A DNA stretch of 64,000 bases. It comes from Sphingobacterium sp. UBA7855 (GTDB taxonomy: Bacteria; Bacteroidota; Bacteroidia; Sphingobacteriales; Sphingobacteriaceae). Below the pieces are notes generated by a model, which worked only from the letters and a program-made list of their open reading frames with translations, had not been told where the DNA came from and did no database searches. The translations under genes were made by a program, and so were the position numbers. Location: NCBI GenBank assembly GCA_002500745.1, contig DLST01000018.1, forward strand, positions 93,000-156,999. Direction: 5' to 3'. Shown piece after piece: positions 9,629 to 17,791 of this stretch (positions within the stretch are counted from its first letter, which is position 1; each line of letters opens with the position of its first letter).

Positions 9629-9681
9629 CTCCGGCCGGAGATTAGCCAAAATTTTCTGGACTTTTTATTTTGGCTAATCTC
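9629..9681. repeat. Palindrome plus perfect 15-bp inverted repeat after the GH3 gene
   Basis: CTCCGGCCGGAG (9629-9640) is a perfect 12-bp palindrome and its last bases begin the left arm GAGATTAGCCAAAAT (9638-9652), matched exactly by ATTTTGGCTAATCTC at 9667-9681 across a 14-nt T-rich loop. It could act as a terminator for the lptB-GH3 unit, but no T-run follows the right arm and the stem is AT-rich, so a protein-binding site or mini-element remnant is also possible. Confidence 0.6.
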
Positions 9682-9765
9682 ATGGTACTCAATCGCTGTT
9701 GAAAAACTACTTCGAGTTGATTTGATGTAATAAGCCCCAAAAAGCTTACACAATAGTGGAGGTTG

Positions 9766-9924
9766 TTAGGGTTTAATTGCTGTTTTATATAAAAACACAA
9801 AAAAACCGAGGATAAAATTCATCGAAATGCCTTTCTTCTGAACTTCAACTTCACGCGGTAACAATGTGCGTGCATCGCCCGATGTTACTTCATTACCTTT
9901 GTCAAGACTGTGAGTCAATTCCAT
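9766..9924 (-). CDS. Possible 52-residue small protein
   Basis: A leftward frame starting at ATG 9924 encodes 52 residues, beginning MELTHSLDKGNEVTSG, with a charged middle LLPREVEVQKK and a hydrophobic C-terminal part FILGFFVFLY. The charged-then-hydrophobic pattern looks protein-like. I do not recognise the family. It lies in an otherwise gene-free spacer, shows no strong promoter box, and follows a second short frame that may be degenerate, so both could be pieces of a decayed membrane-protein gene. Confidence 0.35.
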   Translation of the reverse strand: MELTHSLDKGNEVTSGDARTLLPREVEVQKKGISMNFILGFFVFLYKTAIKP

Positions 9925-9931
9925 ACTAAGT

Positions 9932-10012
9932 TTATTTTATGATAAGTGATTCTATAGCGTTAATGCAAACCACAAAGCCCATCAAAATGGTTGCATCCTT
10001 TACAGCCAAACT
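9932..10012 (-). pseudogene. Possible remnant of a small membrane-protein gene
   Basis: Reading leftward from just after a stop (complement at 10013-10015) this frame gives about 26 residues including AVKDATILMGFVVCINAIES, a Lys-Asp followed by a membrane-spanning stretch. It resembles the C-terminal end of small integral membrane proteins such as the DUF417/YkgB group, but this is a weak impression. There is no good start codon, and upstream the frame is closed by TAA, as expected for a decayed gene. Confidence 0.2.
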
Positions 10013-10248
10013 TTATGCCATATTATTGAAACCCCACATTAATTAATAAAAAATTAACACTATTAATTATGATTACTTGTACGTACTAAAAAATAAATCG
10101 AAATTCTTCCATTTCAAAAAAAAGTGTAGTAAAATGGGGAACAACTGTCCGAAATAAAAGGCATATTCTTACCTACAAATTATCCAGCTATACGTGCGAC
10201 TTATATTTCATTTTTTTCCTAACTTAGCCTATGTAATTAAAAAATAAG

Positions 10249-11319
10249 ATGAACGCGACAGAGAACTATTCAATTCGCGTAGAGCCAACTCAAAATTCAA
10301 GACTCTCGCAAGTAGATTTCGACAATCTAAAATTCGGAAAGATTTTATCCGACCACATGCTGGTCGCTAACTATGATGACGGTGAATGGAAAGATGTCAG
10401 CATCGTTCCTTATGGAGATATCAGTATTAGTCCTTCAATGTCCGCTTTACATTATGGTCAAGCGATCTTTGAAGGAATCAAAGCTTATAAATTTGCCGAT
10501 GGAACAGTAAGCATTTTCCGTCCGGACAGGAACTGGGAAAGATTCAACAAATCTGCAGCTCGTTTACAAATGCCCGAGGTACCTGAAGAGATTTTTATGG
10601 ATGGCTTAAGCAAGCTATTGGACATCGACCGCAATTGGATCCCGGCAAAAGAAGGTTCATCATTGTACATCCGTCCATTTATGTTCGCAACAGAAGCAGC
10701 ATTAGGTGTGCACCCTTCAAAATCATACAAATTTATTGTTATCACCGGCCCAGTTGGCGCTTATTACAGCAAAGCAATCAGCTTAAAAGTCGAGACCTAC
10801 TATACGCGTGCAGCCGAAGGTGGTGTCGGTTTTTCTAAGAATGCTGGTAACTATGCCTTATCACTTTATCCAACACAATTGGCAAATGATGAGGGTTATG
10901 ACCAAATTATGTGGACAGATGCTTCCGAGCACAAATACATTGAAGAAGCCGGTACAGCAAATCTTATTTTCCGCATTGGTGACACAATCATCACTCCACA
11001 TGGCGACACAATCCTACATGGTGTTACGCGTCGGACAATCATGGAATTGGCAGAAAAATGGGGTTATAAAACGGAGCAGAGAAAGGTATCCGTCCAAGAA
11101 CTAATCAACGGTATAAAAGCAGGTATCGTGACAGAAGCTTTCGCAGCGGGCACTGCAGCCACCATTACAGATATCAGCCGTATAGGTTATGAAGGACAGG
11201 ATTATAATTTGCCGCCAGTCGAAGGCCGCGAGTTTTCACATCGTGTTTTGAATTACCTCAATGATTTACGCTACGGCAAAGTAGAAGATCCGTATGGTTG
11301 GAACTACTTAGTAAAATAA
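10249..11319 (+). CDS. ilvE: Branched-chain amino acid aminotransferase
   Basis: A 356-residue fold-type IV PLP aminotransferase catalysing the last step of valine, leucine and isoleucine synthesis (and the first of their degradation) with 2-oxoglutarate/glutamate. The PLP lysine is K197 in GFSKNAGNYA, and EEAGTANLIF and GVTRRTIMEL, which shape the cofactor pocket, are present. Length and motifs match the longer (BCAT-like) bacterial form. It is a single-gene unit ending in a strong hairpin terminator and facing the convergent miaA operon. Confidence 0.94.
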   Translation: MNATENYSIRVEPTQNSRLSQVDFDNLKFGKILSDHMLVANYDDGEWKDVSIVPYGDISISPSMSALHYGQAIFEGIKAYKFADGTVSIFRPDRNWERFNKSAARLQMPEVPEEIFMDGLSKLLDIDRNWIPAKEGSSLYIRPFMFATEAALGVHPSKSYKFIVITGPVGAYYSKAISLKVETYYTRAAEGGVGFSKNAGNYALSLYPTQLANDEGYDQIMWTDASEHKYIEEAGTANLIFRIGDTIITPHGDTILHGVTRRTIMELAEKWGYKTEQRKVSVQELINGIKAGIVTEAFAAGTAATITDISRIGYEGQDYNLPPVEGREFSHRVLNYLNDLRYGKVEDPYGWNYLVK

Positions 11320-11336
11320 TTTCCAAAATGAAATAG

Positions 11337-11371
11337 AAAAGCCTTTGTTATTAATAACAAAGGCCTTTTTT
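11337..11371 (+). terminator. Terminator after ilvE
   Basis: A perfect 24-nt palindrome at 11341-11364 (arms GCCTTTGTTATT / AATAACAAAGGC) is followed by CTTTTTT and preceded by AAAA, 21 nt after the ilvE stop. It may also slow leftward transcription leaving miaA. Confidence 0.85.
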
Positions 11372-11462
11372 ATTGCCTATATACGTTATGCATACCTTGA
11401 AACGCGGTCTATAAACCTTACTTGCCTTAGTGGATAACGTCTAATTCTCTGCTTTTCGGTCA

Positions 11463-12383
11463 TTAGGAATGCTCTCCTGTCAGCTCCTTTTGCACAAATT
11501 CTATAATAGCTGAAGTTTCCTGGGATTGAAACCAGTGTGTACTACCGTATTTTTTAAACCAAGTAATCTGTCGCTTCGCATAACGTCTCGAATTTTGTTT
11601 GATTTTTTCGGTCGCTTCAGCCAAAGACAGCTTACCATCAAGATAATCAAACAACTCTGCATAACCCACCGTGAGGAGTGCAGGTTTCGTCCTGAAAGGA
11701 AGTAAAGCTTTCACTTCATCCAATAAGCCTTTGGCCATCATTAGATCTACACGCGAATTGATTCTTTCATACAACCTTTCGCGGTCCATATTCAAGCCAA
11801 TGGTAAGAATAGCAAAAGGTCGTTTTTCAACATCTTTCTTATGGTAAAATGACATCGGTTTACCTGTCGCCTCAAAAACTTCAAGAGCACGCACCACACG
11901 TTGCGGATTATCGATGTCTGCCGTTTCAAAATATGCGGGATCAATACTTTTCAATCGATCTTTTAAGGCTTCCAAGCCCAATACCGCAAGTTCATGATTA
12001 AGTCGCTCGCGCACTTCATCTCCCGCTTTGGGCAGATCATCCAATCCTTCGCAGAGGGCCCTTACAAACAAGCCTGATCCACCTACCATAATGACAACGT
12101 CATGCAATTGAAATAGTTCTTCTAGTTTCAGTAAAGCTTCACGTTCAAAATCGCCTGCTGAATAATCCTGCGTGATGGAGTGTGAATCAATGAAATAATG
12201 AGGAGCAGCGGCAAGTTCGTCTAGATCTGGCTTAGCCGTACCAATAGACATTTCCCGATAGAATTGACGAGAATCGGCAGAAATTATTACTGTTTTAAAA
12301 TATTGTGCCAACGAAATAGCCATTGCAGTCTTACCAACAGCTGTTGGCCCCACAATGGCTATCAATGTTTTTTTATTTGCCAT
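11463..12383 (-). CDS. miaA: tRNA dimethylallyltransferase MiaA
   Basis: A 306-residue enzyme that transfers a dimethylallyl group to N6 of A37 in tRNAs reading UNN codons. The P-loop is GPTAVGKT at 12-19, followed by DSRQFYREMSIGTAKP and the C-terminal QITWFKKY segment contacting tRNA. Full length. It is the last gene of a leftward group with the pRiA4b ORF-3-like gene (41 bp upstream) and the CCA-adding enzyme, so two of the three act on tRNA. Confidence 0.95.
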   Translation of the reverse strand: MANKKTLIAIVGPTAVGKTAMAISLAQYFKTVIISADSRQFYREMSIGTAKPDLDELAAAPHYFIDSHSITQDYSAGDFEREALLKLEELFQLHDVVIMVGGSGLFVRALCEGLDDLPKAGDEVRERLNHELAVLGLEALKDRLKSIDPAYFETADIDNPQRVVRALEVFEATGKPMSFYHKKDVEKRPFAILTIGLNMDRERLYERINSRVDLMMAKGLLDEVKALLPFRTKPALLTVGYAELFDYLDGKLSLAEATEKIKQNSRRYAKRQITWFKKYGSTHWFQSQETSAIIEFVQKELTGEHS

Positions 12384-12424
12384 ACTAGTTCACAGGCCTA
12401 AAAAAACCTGCAAATTTTTCTTAA

Positions 12425-13018
12425 TTAATATTCGTCTTCGTAGCCGTTGGATTCTTCACGCTCTTCGCCTTCTTCCCCTTCTTCCTCATCGTCACTATCA
12501 CTATCGAAGCCATCCAATTCATCTTCATCATCCACGCCATATTGCGTATCATCTTCCTCTACAAATTCATCCTCTTCAACAGCATCTGCTACCGGGAAAT
12601 TTGCCGCAGTCATCGTCTTTGGAACCTGTCCAATAGATTTAAATAATGAAGGATAAACCTTTCCGTCCTCTTCTTTCAAAATCTTGATCAATTCAACCTG
12701 AAAATCATAAGGACGATCAAAATTGTAAACGTAGTAAAATTTCTGATGTGGGTCATCAATAAACTTGCTTAAACGGATATTCTCCATCAACAATACCTCA
12801 GTATCTTTTTTACGTTGAATAGGCTTGAATGCAATTTCAGTTCCCTTTTTCCATTGATCATTACTCACATAAAAAGAGGAAGATGCATCTGCATTATATC
12901 CTGTTGATTTATGGATTTCCTCATGTAGGTCTATAAATGTACTTTTAGAAGGCATGTCAATCTCACGGTACACATCTTCATAATCTTCAAAAGTAACTCT
13001 AAATCTATAAATTGCCAT
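12425..13018 (-). CDS. pRiA4b ORF-3 / IS1096 TnpR-like protein with acidic tail
   Basis: A 197-residue protein whose first ~140 residues start MAIYRFRVTFEDYEDVYREI, the fold named after plasmid pRiA4b ORF-3 and annotated as IS1096 passenger TnpR family in many Bacteroidota genomes. Despite the name there is no transposase or resolvase motif. The last ~52 residues are extremely acidic (30 Asp/Glu by count) and probably disordered. It lies between the CCA-adding enzyme and miaA, 41-47 bp from each. Function unknown; nucleic-acid mimicry or a partner-binding tail is only a guess. Confidence 0.8.
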   Translation of the reverse strand: MAIYRFRVTFEDYEDVYREIDMPSKSTFIDLHEEIHKSTGYNADASSSFYVSNDQWKKGTEIAFKPIQRKKDTEVLLMENIRLSKFIDDPHQKFYYVYNFDRPYDFQVELIKILKEEDGKVYPSLFKSIGQVPKTMTAANFPVADAVEEDEFVEEDDTQYGVDDEDELDGFDSDSDDEEEGEEGEEREESNGYEDEY

Positions 13019-13064
13019 CTCTACTATTTTCTTCTTTTAACCTTTTTAAAAATAATACTATATT

Positions 13065-14498
13065 TTAAGAATTGGAAATTTCCAATGGGATTTCTTGTTT
13101 GATCGTCAAGTTCATTTCCCCTGCTTTTTGAACCAGAAATTGATAGGCTTCTATTCGGGAGTTTGGAATCTCGCCCTCCAGAATAGCTTCACGAATCAAA
13201 TTTTTAAGCTGCCCCACGGTACGTCCTGGTGCCAGGCCAAATAAGAGCATAATATCCTCCCCACTAATTGGCGGCTGCCAATTTCGCACCTTATCCCGCT
13301 CTTCGACATCCTTCAGTTTTTGTTTGACAAGTTCAAAATTCTGTCGATATTTTTTCTTTTTAAACTCATTCTTTGTTGTCACATCCGCATGGCATAGCAT
13401 CATCAGGGCTTCAATGTCGTCACCAGCCTCAAATAACAGACGGCGCACGGCCGAATCTGTTACAATATCTTGTGCCAATACAATCGGCCGGAGATGCAAT
13501 TGTACCAGCTTCTGAACAAATTTCATTTTCTCGTTGAGCGGAAGCTTCAATTCAGCAAATAACTTGGGAACCATGCGGGCACCGCGATCTTCATGACCAT
13601 GAAAAGTCCAGCCGAGCTTTTTATCGAAACGTTTTGTTGCTGGTTTAGCAATATCATGCATAATCGCCGCCCAACGTAACCAAAGATCATCCGATAATTC
13701 GCAGACATTATCAAGAACTTCCAACGTATGGTAGAAATTATCTTTATGTCCCTTTCCATCAATAATATCCACACCATGTAAATTATACATCGCCGGAAAT
13801 ATCAATTCCAATAGCCCAGTATCAAACAAGTATTTGAATCCCACCGAAGGTTTTGGCGAAAGAATAATCTTATTGATTTCATCAATAATCCGCTCTTTGG
13901 AAATAATTTTTATTCGCTCTTTGGTATCGGTAATTGCTGTAATTGCTTCGATAGCAATTTTAAAATTCAACTGTGTGGCGAATCGAATGGCGCGCATCAT
14001 ACGCAATGGGTCGTCCGAAAACGTTTCAATCGGATCCAAGGGAGTTCTAATGATCCGCTGCTCAAGATCGTGTACACCTCCGAATGGATCGACTAAGGTA
14101 CCATAATCAGCTTTATTCAGTGAAAAGGCCATTGCATTGATTGTAAAATCACGCCTATTTTGATCATCGGATAGCGAGCCATCTTCTACGATAGGCTTGC
14201 GCGAATTAGCGCGGTAGGATTCCCTTCGCGCACCGACAAATTCTACATTGAGCCCCTCATATACAAGCATTGCTGTTCCGAAATTCTTATATACGGCAAC
14301 TTTGGTCTGTAGCTTTTCACCCAGCAACGTCGCAAATTCAATTCCACTTCCGACAACAACAATGTCCACATCATTCTTAAAAGGACGCTTCATAATATGG
14401 TCGCGGACATACCCACCGATGACATAACATTCGGTATGTGTTGTCTCGGCAAGTTCCTTAATGATAGTAAAGATTGGATGTTGTAAATTATCGTACAT
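13065..14498 (-). CDS. CCA tRNA nucleotidyltransferase (class II, with HD domain)
   Basis: A 477-residue class II nucleotidyltransferase that adds or repairs the 3' CCA of tRNA. Visible parts are GGYVRD at 28-33, catalytic DVD at 43-45, RRDFTINAMAF near 115-125 and DDPLRMMRAIRFA near 162-174. A C-terminal HD phosphohydrolase-type domain includes HDIAKP at 281-286. A longer start at a TTG adds two residues; ATG 14498 is preferred. A poly(A) polymerase role is possible because the two activities are hard to separate by sequence. It heads the leftward tRNA-linked group with miaA. Confidence 0.88.
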   Translation of the reverse strand: MYDNLQHPIFTIIKELAETTHTECYVIGGYVRDHIMKRPFKNDVDIVVVGSGIEFATLLGEKLQTKVAVYKNFGTAMLVYEGLNVEFVGARRESYRANSRKPIVEDGSLSDDQNRRDFTINAMAFSLNKADYGTLVDPFGGVHDLEQRIIRTPLDPIETFSDDPLRMMRAIRFATQLNFKIAIEAITAITDTKERIKIISKERIIDEINKIILSPKPSVGFKYLFDTGLLELIFPAMYNLHGVDIIDGKGHKDNFYHTLEVLDNVCELSDDLWLRWAAIMHDIAKPATKRFDKKLGWTFHGHEDRGARMVPKLFAELKLPLNEKMKFVQKLVQLHLRPIVLAQDIVTDSAVRRLLFEAGDDIEALMMLCHADVTTKNEFKKKKYRQNFELVKQKLKDVEERDKVRNWQPPISGEDIMLLFGLAPGRTVGQLKNLIREAILEGEIPNSRIEAYQFLVQKAGEMNLTIKQEIPLEISNS

Positions 14499-14552
14499 AG
14501 TCAAAACAGCAGGTAAAAAACCAAACAGTTTGCAAAAGTAACAATTTTTTCC

Positions 14553-15608
14553 CTAATCCCTATCTTTGGATAATTTACGGAAAGCAAGTGGATTTTTAAG
14601 TAATTCAGCTTGTTCACGGCGACGTTTTACAATATGCAATGCAGAAAAAATTGCCTCTACAAAAGAGCTTTCAGACGCGAAATTTTTTCCGGCAATATCA
14701 TATCCTGTCCCATGATCTGGCGAGGTGCGTACAATAGGTAAACCCGCTGTATAGTTTACACCGGCACCTTTGGCGATATGTTTAAAAGGAATCAACCCTT
14801 GGTCATGGTACATCGCCAATACCGCATCAAATTTCTCATATGCCCCTTTCGCGAAAAATCCATCGGCAGGATAAGGTCCGAAACAGAAAATCCCTAGTTC
14901 GTTGGCTTTTTCTACAGTAGGCCTGATGATCTGATCATCTTCGGTACCAATAATACCATGATCACCAGCATGTGGGTTAAGTCCTAAAACTGCTATTTTA
15001 GGCTTTTCCACCCAGAAATCTTTCTTCAGCGAATCATTCATCAGCGCAAGTTTTTTAAGAATGGCTTCTTCGGTAATTTGAGCAGCAACCTCATGCAATG
15101 GAATATGGCCCGTCACCACGCCAATACGCAGTTCATCACATACCATAAACATCAATACATCATCAGCTCCAACTTTCGCTTGTAGGTATTCAGTATGTCC
15201 TGGAAATTGGAACCCCTCCTGCTGAATATTATGCTTGTTGATAGGAGCAGTTACCAAAGCATCAATTTTACCGGCTTTTAAATCTTCAACGGCTTTCTCT
15301 AGAGACAGAAAAGCATATTTACCGCCAATTTCGTTTTCTTCACCCAACGAAATTTTGACATCTTCCTGCCAGCAATTGATCATATTTGCTCTTTTGGAAT
15401 GCGCCTGCTCAGCATCATTAATGACGTTAAAACTAAAATCATTTACGCCGATTGCTTTACGGTGAAAAGAAGCAACCTTCGTATTTCCATAAACCACCGG
15501 CGTAAAGAAATCGCACATCCGCTGATCTACCAAAGATTTAATGATTACTTCAAGTCCAATGCCGTTAATATCGCCTACGGTAATTCCGATTTTTAATTTA
15601 TCGCTCAT
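14553..15608 (-). CDS. pdxA: 4-hydroxythreonine-4-phosphate dehydrogenase PdxA
   Basis: A 351-residue metal- and NAD-dependent dehydrogenase of the DXP-dependent vitamin B6 pathway. Family signatures are GITVGDINGIGLEV at the N-terminus, FPGHTEYL, LNPHAGDHGIIGTED and the C-terminal MYHDQGLIPFKH followed by RTSPDHGTGYDIAG. The catalytic His/Asp residues in these motifs appear intact. It is leftward, divergent from rsmA across a 161-bp spacer; in many bacteria pdxA and rsmA are adjacent and co-oriented, so the divergent arrangement is a local variant. Confidence 0.95.
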   Translation of the reverse strand: MSDKLKIGITVGDINGIGLEVIIKSLVDQRMCDFFTPVVYGNTKVASFHRKAIGVNDFSFNVINDAEQAHSKRANMINCWQEDVKISLGEENEIGGKYAFLSLEKAVEDLKAGKIDALVTAPINKHNIQQEGFQFPGHTEYLQAKVGADDVLMFMVCDELRIGVVTGHIPLHEVAAQITEEAILKKLALMNDSLKKDFWVEKPKIAVLGLNPHAGDHGIIGTEDDQIIRPTVEKANELGIFCFGPYPADGFFAKGAYEKFDAVLAMYHDQGLIPFKHIAKGAGVNYTAGLPIVRTSPDHGTGYDIAGKNFASESSFVEAIFSALHIVKRRREQAELLKNPLAFRKLSKDRD

Positions 15609-15628
15609 TCTGTTTAAATGCTTTGATT

Positions 15629-15636
15629 CAAAAATA
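15629..15636 (-). promoter_or_regulatory. -7 promoter box for pdxA
   Basis: On the minus strand TATTTTTG fits the TAnnTTTG consensus, placing the transcript start about 15 nt before the pdxA ATG at 15608. No -33 TTG is evident. Confidence 0.4.
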
Positions 15637-15720
15637 AGGATTTTTTTTTAGTATTGGGTATTGTCCTTTATCCTTGTTTTTTGCTTGTTGCTCTTTTTTA
15701 ACACTTAGCTTTTCACAGCT

Positions 15721-15757
15721 GACTTCTAATTTCTGACTTTTAATTTTTAATTTTCAC
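15721..15757 (+). repeat. Short imperfect pyrimidine-rich tandem repeat before rsmA
   Basis: CTGACTTCTAATTT is followed directly by CTGACTTTTAATTT and then TTAATTTT, a degenerate 14-bp tandem repeat overlapping the rsmA -33 region. It may be slippage-derived filler. Confidence 0.5.
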
Positions 15758-15765
15758 TACTTTTG
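15758..15765 (+). promoter_or_regulatory. -7 promoter box for rsmA, probably leaderless
   Basis: TACTTTTG matches TAnnTTTG exactly and ends only 4 nt before the rsmA ATG at 15770. With the usual box-to-start distance transcription would begin at or next to the A of ATG. A TTCTG at 15731-15735 is a possible -33 element 22 bp upstream. Confidence 0.5.
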
Positions 15766-15769
15766 CAAC

Positions 15770-16549
15770 ATGAGTACAGTAAGAGCAAAAAAACATTTAG
15801 GACAGCATTTCTTGAACGACAAAAATGCTGCACAGAAGATTGTGGAAGCATTGGATCCTAAACTGGGTTTTAGCCAAGTGCTTGAAGTGGGGCCTGGGAT
15901 GGGTGTACTTTCAGATTTTCTCCTGCAGAAAGAGGAATATGAAACCTATTTGATCGATGTGGATGAGGAATCCATTGCTTATTTGGACGACAAATATCCC
16001 CAATTGGGCAAAAGGTTAATCCACGGGGATTTCCTAAACCTTGATTTTTCAAAATACTTTGGGGAGAAAATGGCTGTCATTGGCAATTTCCCGTACAACA
16101 TCTCCTCCCAGATTCTCTTTAAAATTTTGGATGAACGCCAACGTGTCGTTCAGATGACGGGTATGTTCCAGAAAGAAGTAGCCGAACGTTGTACAGCTAA
16201 AGCGGGCAGCAAGGAATATGGTATCTTGAGTGTCTTTTTACAGGCCTATTATAAAGTAGAATATCTTTTTACTGTAAAAGCAGGAGCTTTTAATCCACCG
16301 CCAAAAGTATTGTCGGGCGTTATCCGTATGACACGCAATGACCGAGAACAATTGAATTGTGATGAAAAACTATTTTGGCGTGTTGTCAAAGCGGGCTTCA
16401 ATCAACGTCGTAAAACTCTTCGGAATTCACTCTCTGGCGTTGTCCCCAAAGATAAAATGTCCGATAATCCACTCTACGAACTACGAGCAGAACGACTGAC
16501 AGTAGATGATTTTGTCGGCTTAACAAATGAAATAGCAAACAGTCTTTAA
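15770..16549 (+). CDS. rsmA: 16S rRNA (A1518/A1519) dimethyltransferase RsmA/KsgA
   Basis: A 259-residue SAM-dependent methyltransferase that dimethylates two adjacent adenosines near the 3' end of 16S rRNA during small-subunit maturation. GQHFLND at 11-17, the SAM-binding EVGPGMG at 39-45 and the catalytic NFPY at 106-109 are present; NFPY is the accepted variant of NLPY. It starts a rightward group and the next gene begins 1 bp after its stop. Confidence 0.96.
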   Translation: MSTVRAKKHLGQHFLNDKNAAQKIVEALDPKLGFSQVLEVGPGMGVLSDFLLQKEEYETYLIDVDEESIAYLDDKYPQLGKRLIHGDFLNLDFSKYFGEKMAVIGNFPYNISSQILFKILDERQRVVQMTGMFQKEVAERCTAKAGSKEYGILSVFLQAYYKVEYLFTVKAGAFNPPPKVLSGVIRMTRNDREQLNCDEKLFWRVVKAGFNQRRKTLRNSLSGVVPKDKMSDNPLYELRAERLTVDDFVGLTNEIANSL

Positions 16550-16550
16550 T

Positions 16551-17735
16551 ATGCATTCAACAGACAGCACATTTATTATCGTTGGTGGAGGTATCGCGGG
16601 ATTGTGTGCTGCAATTGGTCTGACAAAGCTCGGCATTGACGCCCAGGTTTATGAAAGTGCAGACGAGTTAAAAGGTATCGGAGCAGGATTTGGTCTTGCA
16701 GCCAATGCCATGCAAGCCTTGGAGCATTTAGGGCTCAAAGACGAAATCGTTCCAATAGGACATTATCTTGCGTCCTACAATGTCTTGGATCAAAAGGGAA
16801 ATATCTTGGTTGAACCAGATACGAAGTCAATCAGCCGAAAATATCAACAGGACAACTTCGCTATTCATCGGGCAGACCTGCATCAATTTCTATTATCCAA
16901 AATCTCAAACACACAGATCCACCTTGGCAAACGCGCCGTTTCGTTCGAACGAGAGGGGGAAGATCTTCAAGTTTATTTTGCAGATGGAAGCCATGTACGG
17001 GGTCAAGCACTCTTAATTGCCGATGGGGTACATTCTCCCTTACGGCAGCAACTTATACCCGGTTCGGCACCCCGCTATTCGGGTTACACCTGCTGGCGGG
17101 CCACCATTGATAATAGCAGCATACAACTCAACAAAGGGACGGAAACCTGGGGTGCGAAAGGACGTTTTGGTATGACACCACTTGTCAATAACCGCATTTA
17201 TTGGTACGCTTGTATCAATACCACTGCACGGAACCCAATCTTAAAAAAGTGGCGCACAAAAGAACTTCTTGAAAATTTTAAGAGTTATCATGCACCTATT
17301 CCAACAATCCTATCTGAAACTAAGGATAGCGAACTGATTGCAAACGATATTATCGATATTGCACCGCTTGACCGTCTTGCATTTGACAACATACTCTTGC
17401 TCGGAGATGCTGGACATGCAACAACTCCTAACCTCGGCCAGGGAGCCTGTCAGGCTATTGAAGATGTGGCTGTACTGATGGACGAGCTTCAAACCGATGT
17501 GCCTATCAATGTGGCTTTCCAACGATTCGAAAACAGAAGATTGGAGCGAGTAAATTACATTTGTAATACCTCATGGAGGATAGGAAAAATTGCACAATGG
17601 GAAAATCCACTCCTAATCGGAATACGAAATTTTATCATGAAGACTATGCCGAACCGTATGAAACAACAGCAGCTAAACAAATTACTTTCTGTGGATTTTA
17701 TGCAGATCAACCGTAATCATGTCCCCCGGAACTAA
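16551..17735 (+). CDS. FAD-dependent monooxygenase
   Basis: A 394-residue class A flavoprotein hydroxylase of the salicylate/hydroxybenzoate type. The FAD-binding GGGIAG is at 12-17, the second motif ADGVHSPLR is central, and GDAGHATTPNLGQGA, which holds the flavin ribityl chain, is near residue 286. NAD(P)H-dependent hydroxylation of an aromatic or similar substrate is expected from the family, but the substrate is not recognisable. It starts 1 bp after rsmA and is surely co-transcribed. A quinone-pathway hydroxylase is an alternative that context does not support. Confidence 0.85.
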   Translation: MHSTDSTFIIVGGGIAGLCAAIGLTKLGIDAQVYESADELKGIGAGFGLAANAMQALEHLGLKDEIVPIGHYLASYNVLDQKGNILVEPDTKSISRKYQQDNFAIHRADLHQFLLSKISNTQIHLGKRAVSFEREGEDLQVYFADGSHVRGQALLIADGVHSPLRQQLIPGSAPRYSGYTCWRATIDNSSIQLNKGTETWGAKGRFGMTPLVNNRIYWYACINTTARNPILKKWRTKELLENFKSYHAPIPTILSETKDSELIANDIIDIAPLDRLAFDNILLLGDAGHATTPNLGQGACQAIEDVAVLMDELQTDVPINVAFQRFENRRLERVNYICNTSWRIGKIAQWENPLLIGIRNFIMKTMPNRMKQQQLNKLLSVDFMQINRNHVPRN

Positions 17736-17791
17736 ATCATCGAACCATAGAAACACGACTTATTTATCGTTTCCACTAAAAAAATAATTGG

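Larger units (their letters stand above)
9557..10248. other. 692-bp spacer between the GH3 gene and ilvE
   Basis: No long gene is present. The left part has a 12-bp palindrome joined to a perfect 15-bp inverted repeat (9629-9681). The middle carries two short leftward reading frames (9766-9924 and 9932-10012) that may be a small gene and a gene remnant. The right part (10013-10248) is AT-rich and should contain the ilvE promoter, of which no consensus copy is evident. Confidence 0.6.

Noticed and set aside
12355..12656. Plus-strand frames rich in Ser/His opposite the 197-residue acidic-tailed protein
   Set aside because: They are the antisense of a GAA/GAT-rich acidic tail; low-complexity shadows with no start signals.
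12425..13018. Reading the pRiA4b ORF-3 / IS1096 TnpR-like gene as a sign of a mobile element
   Set aside because: No transposase, terminal inverted repeats or target duplications nearby; the family name is historical.
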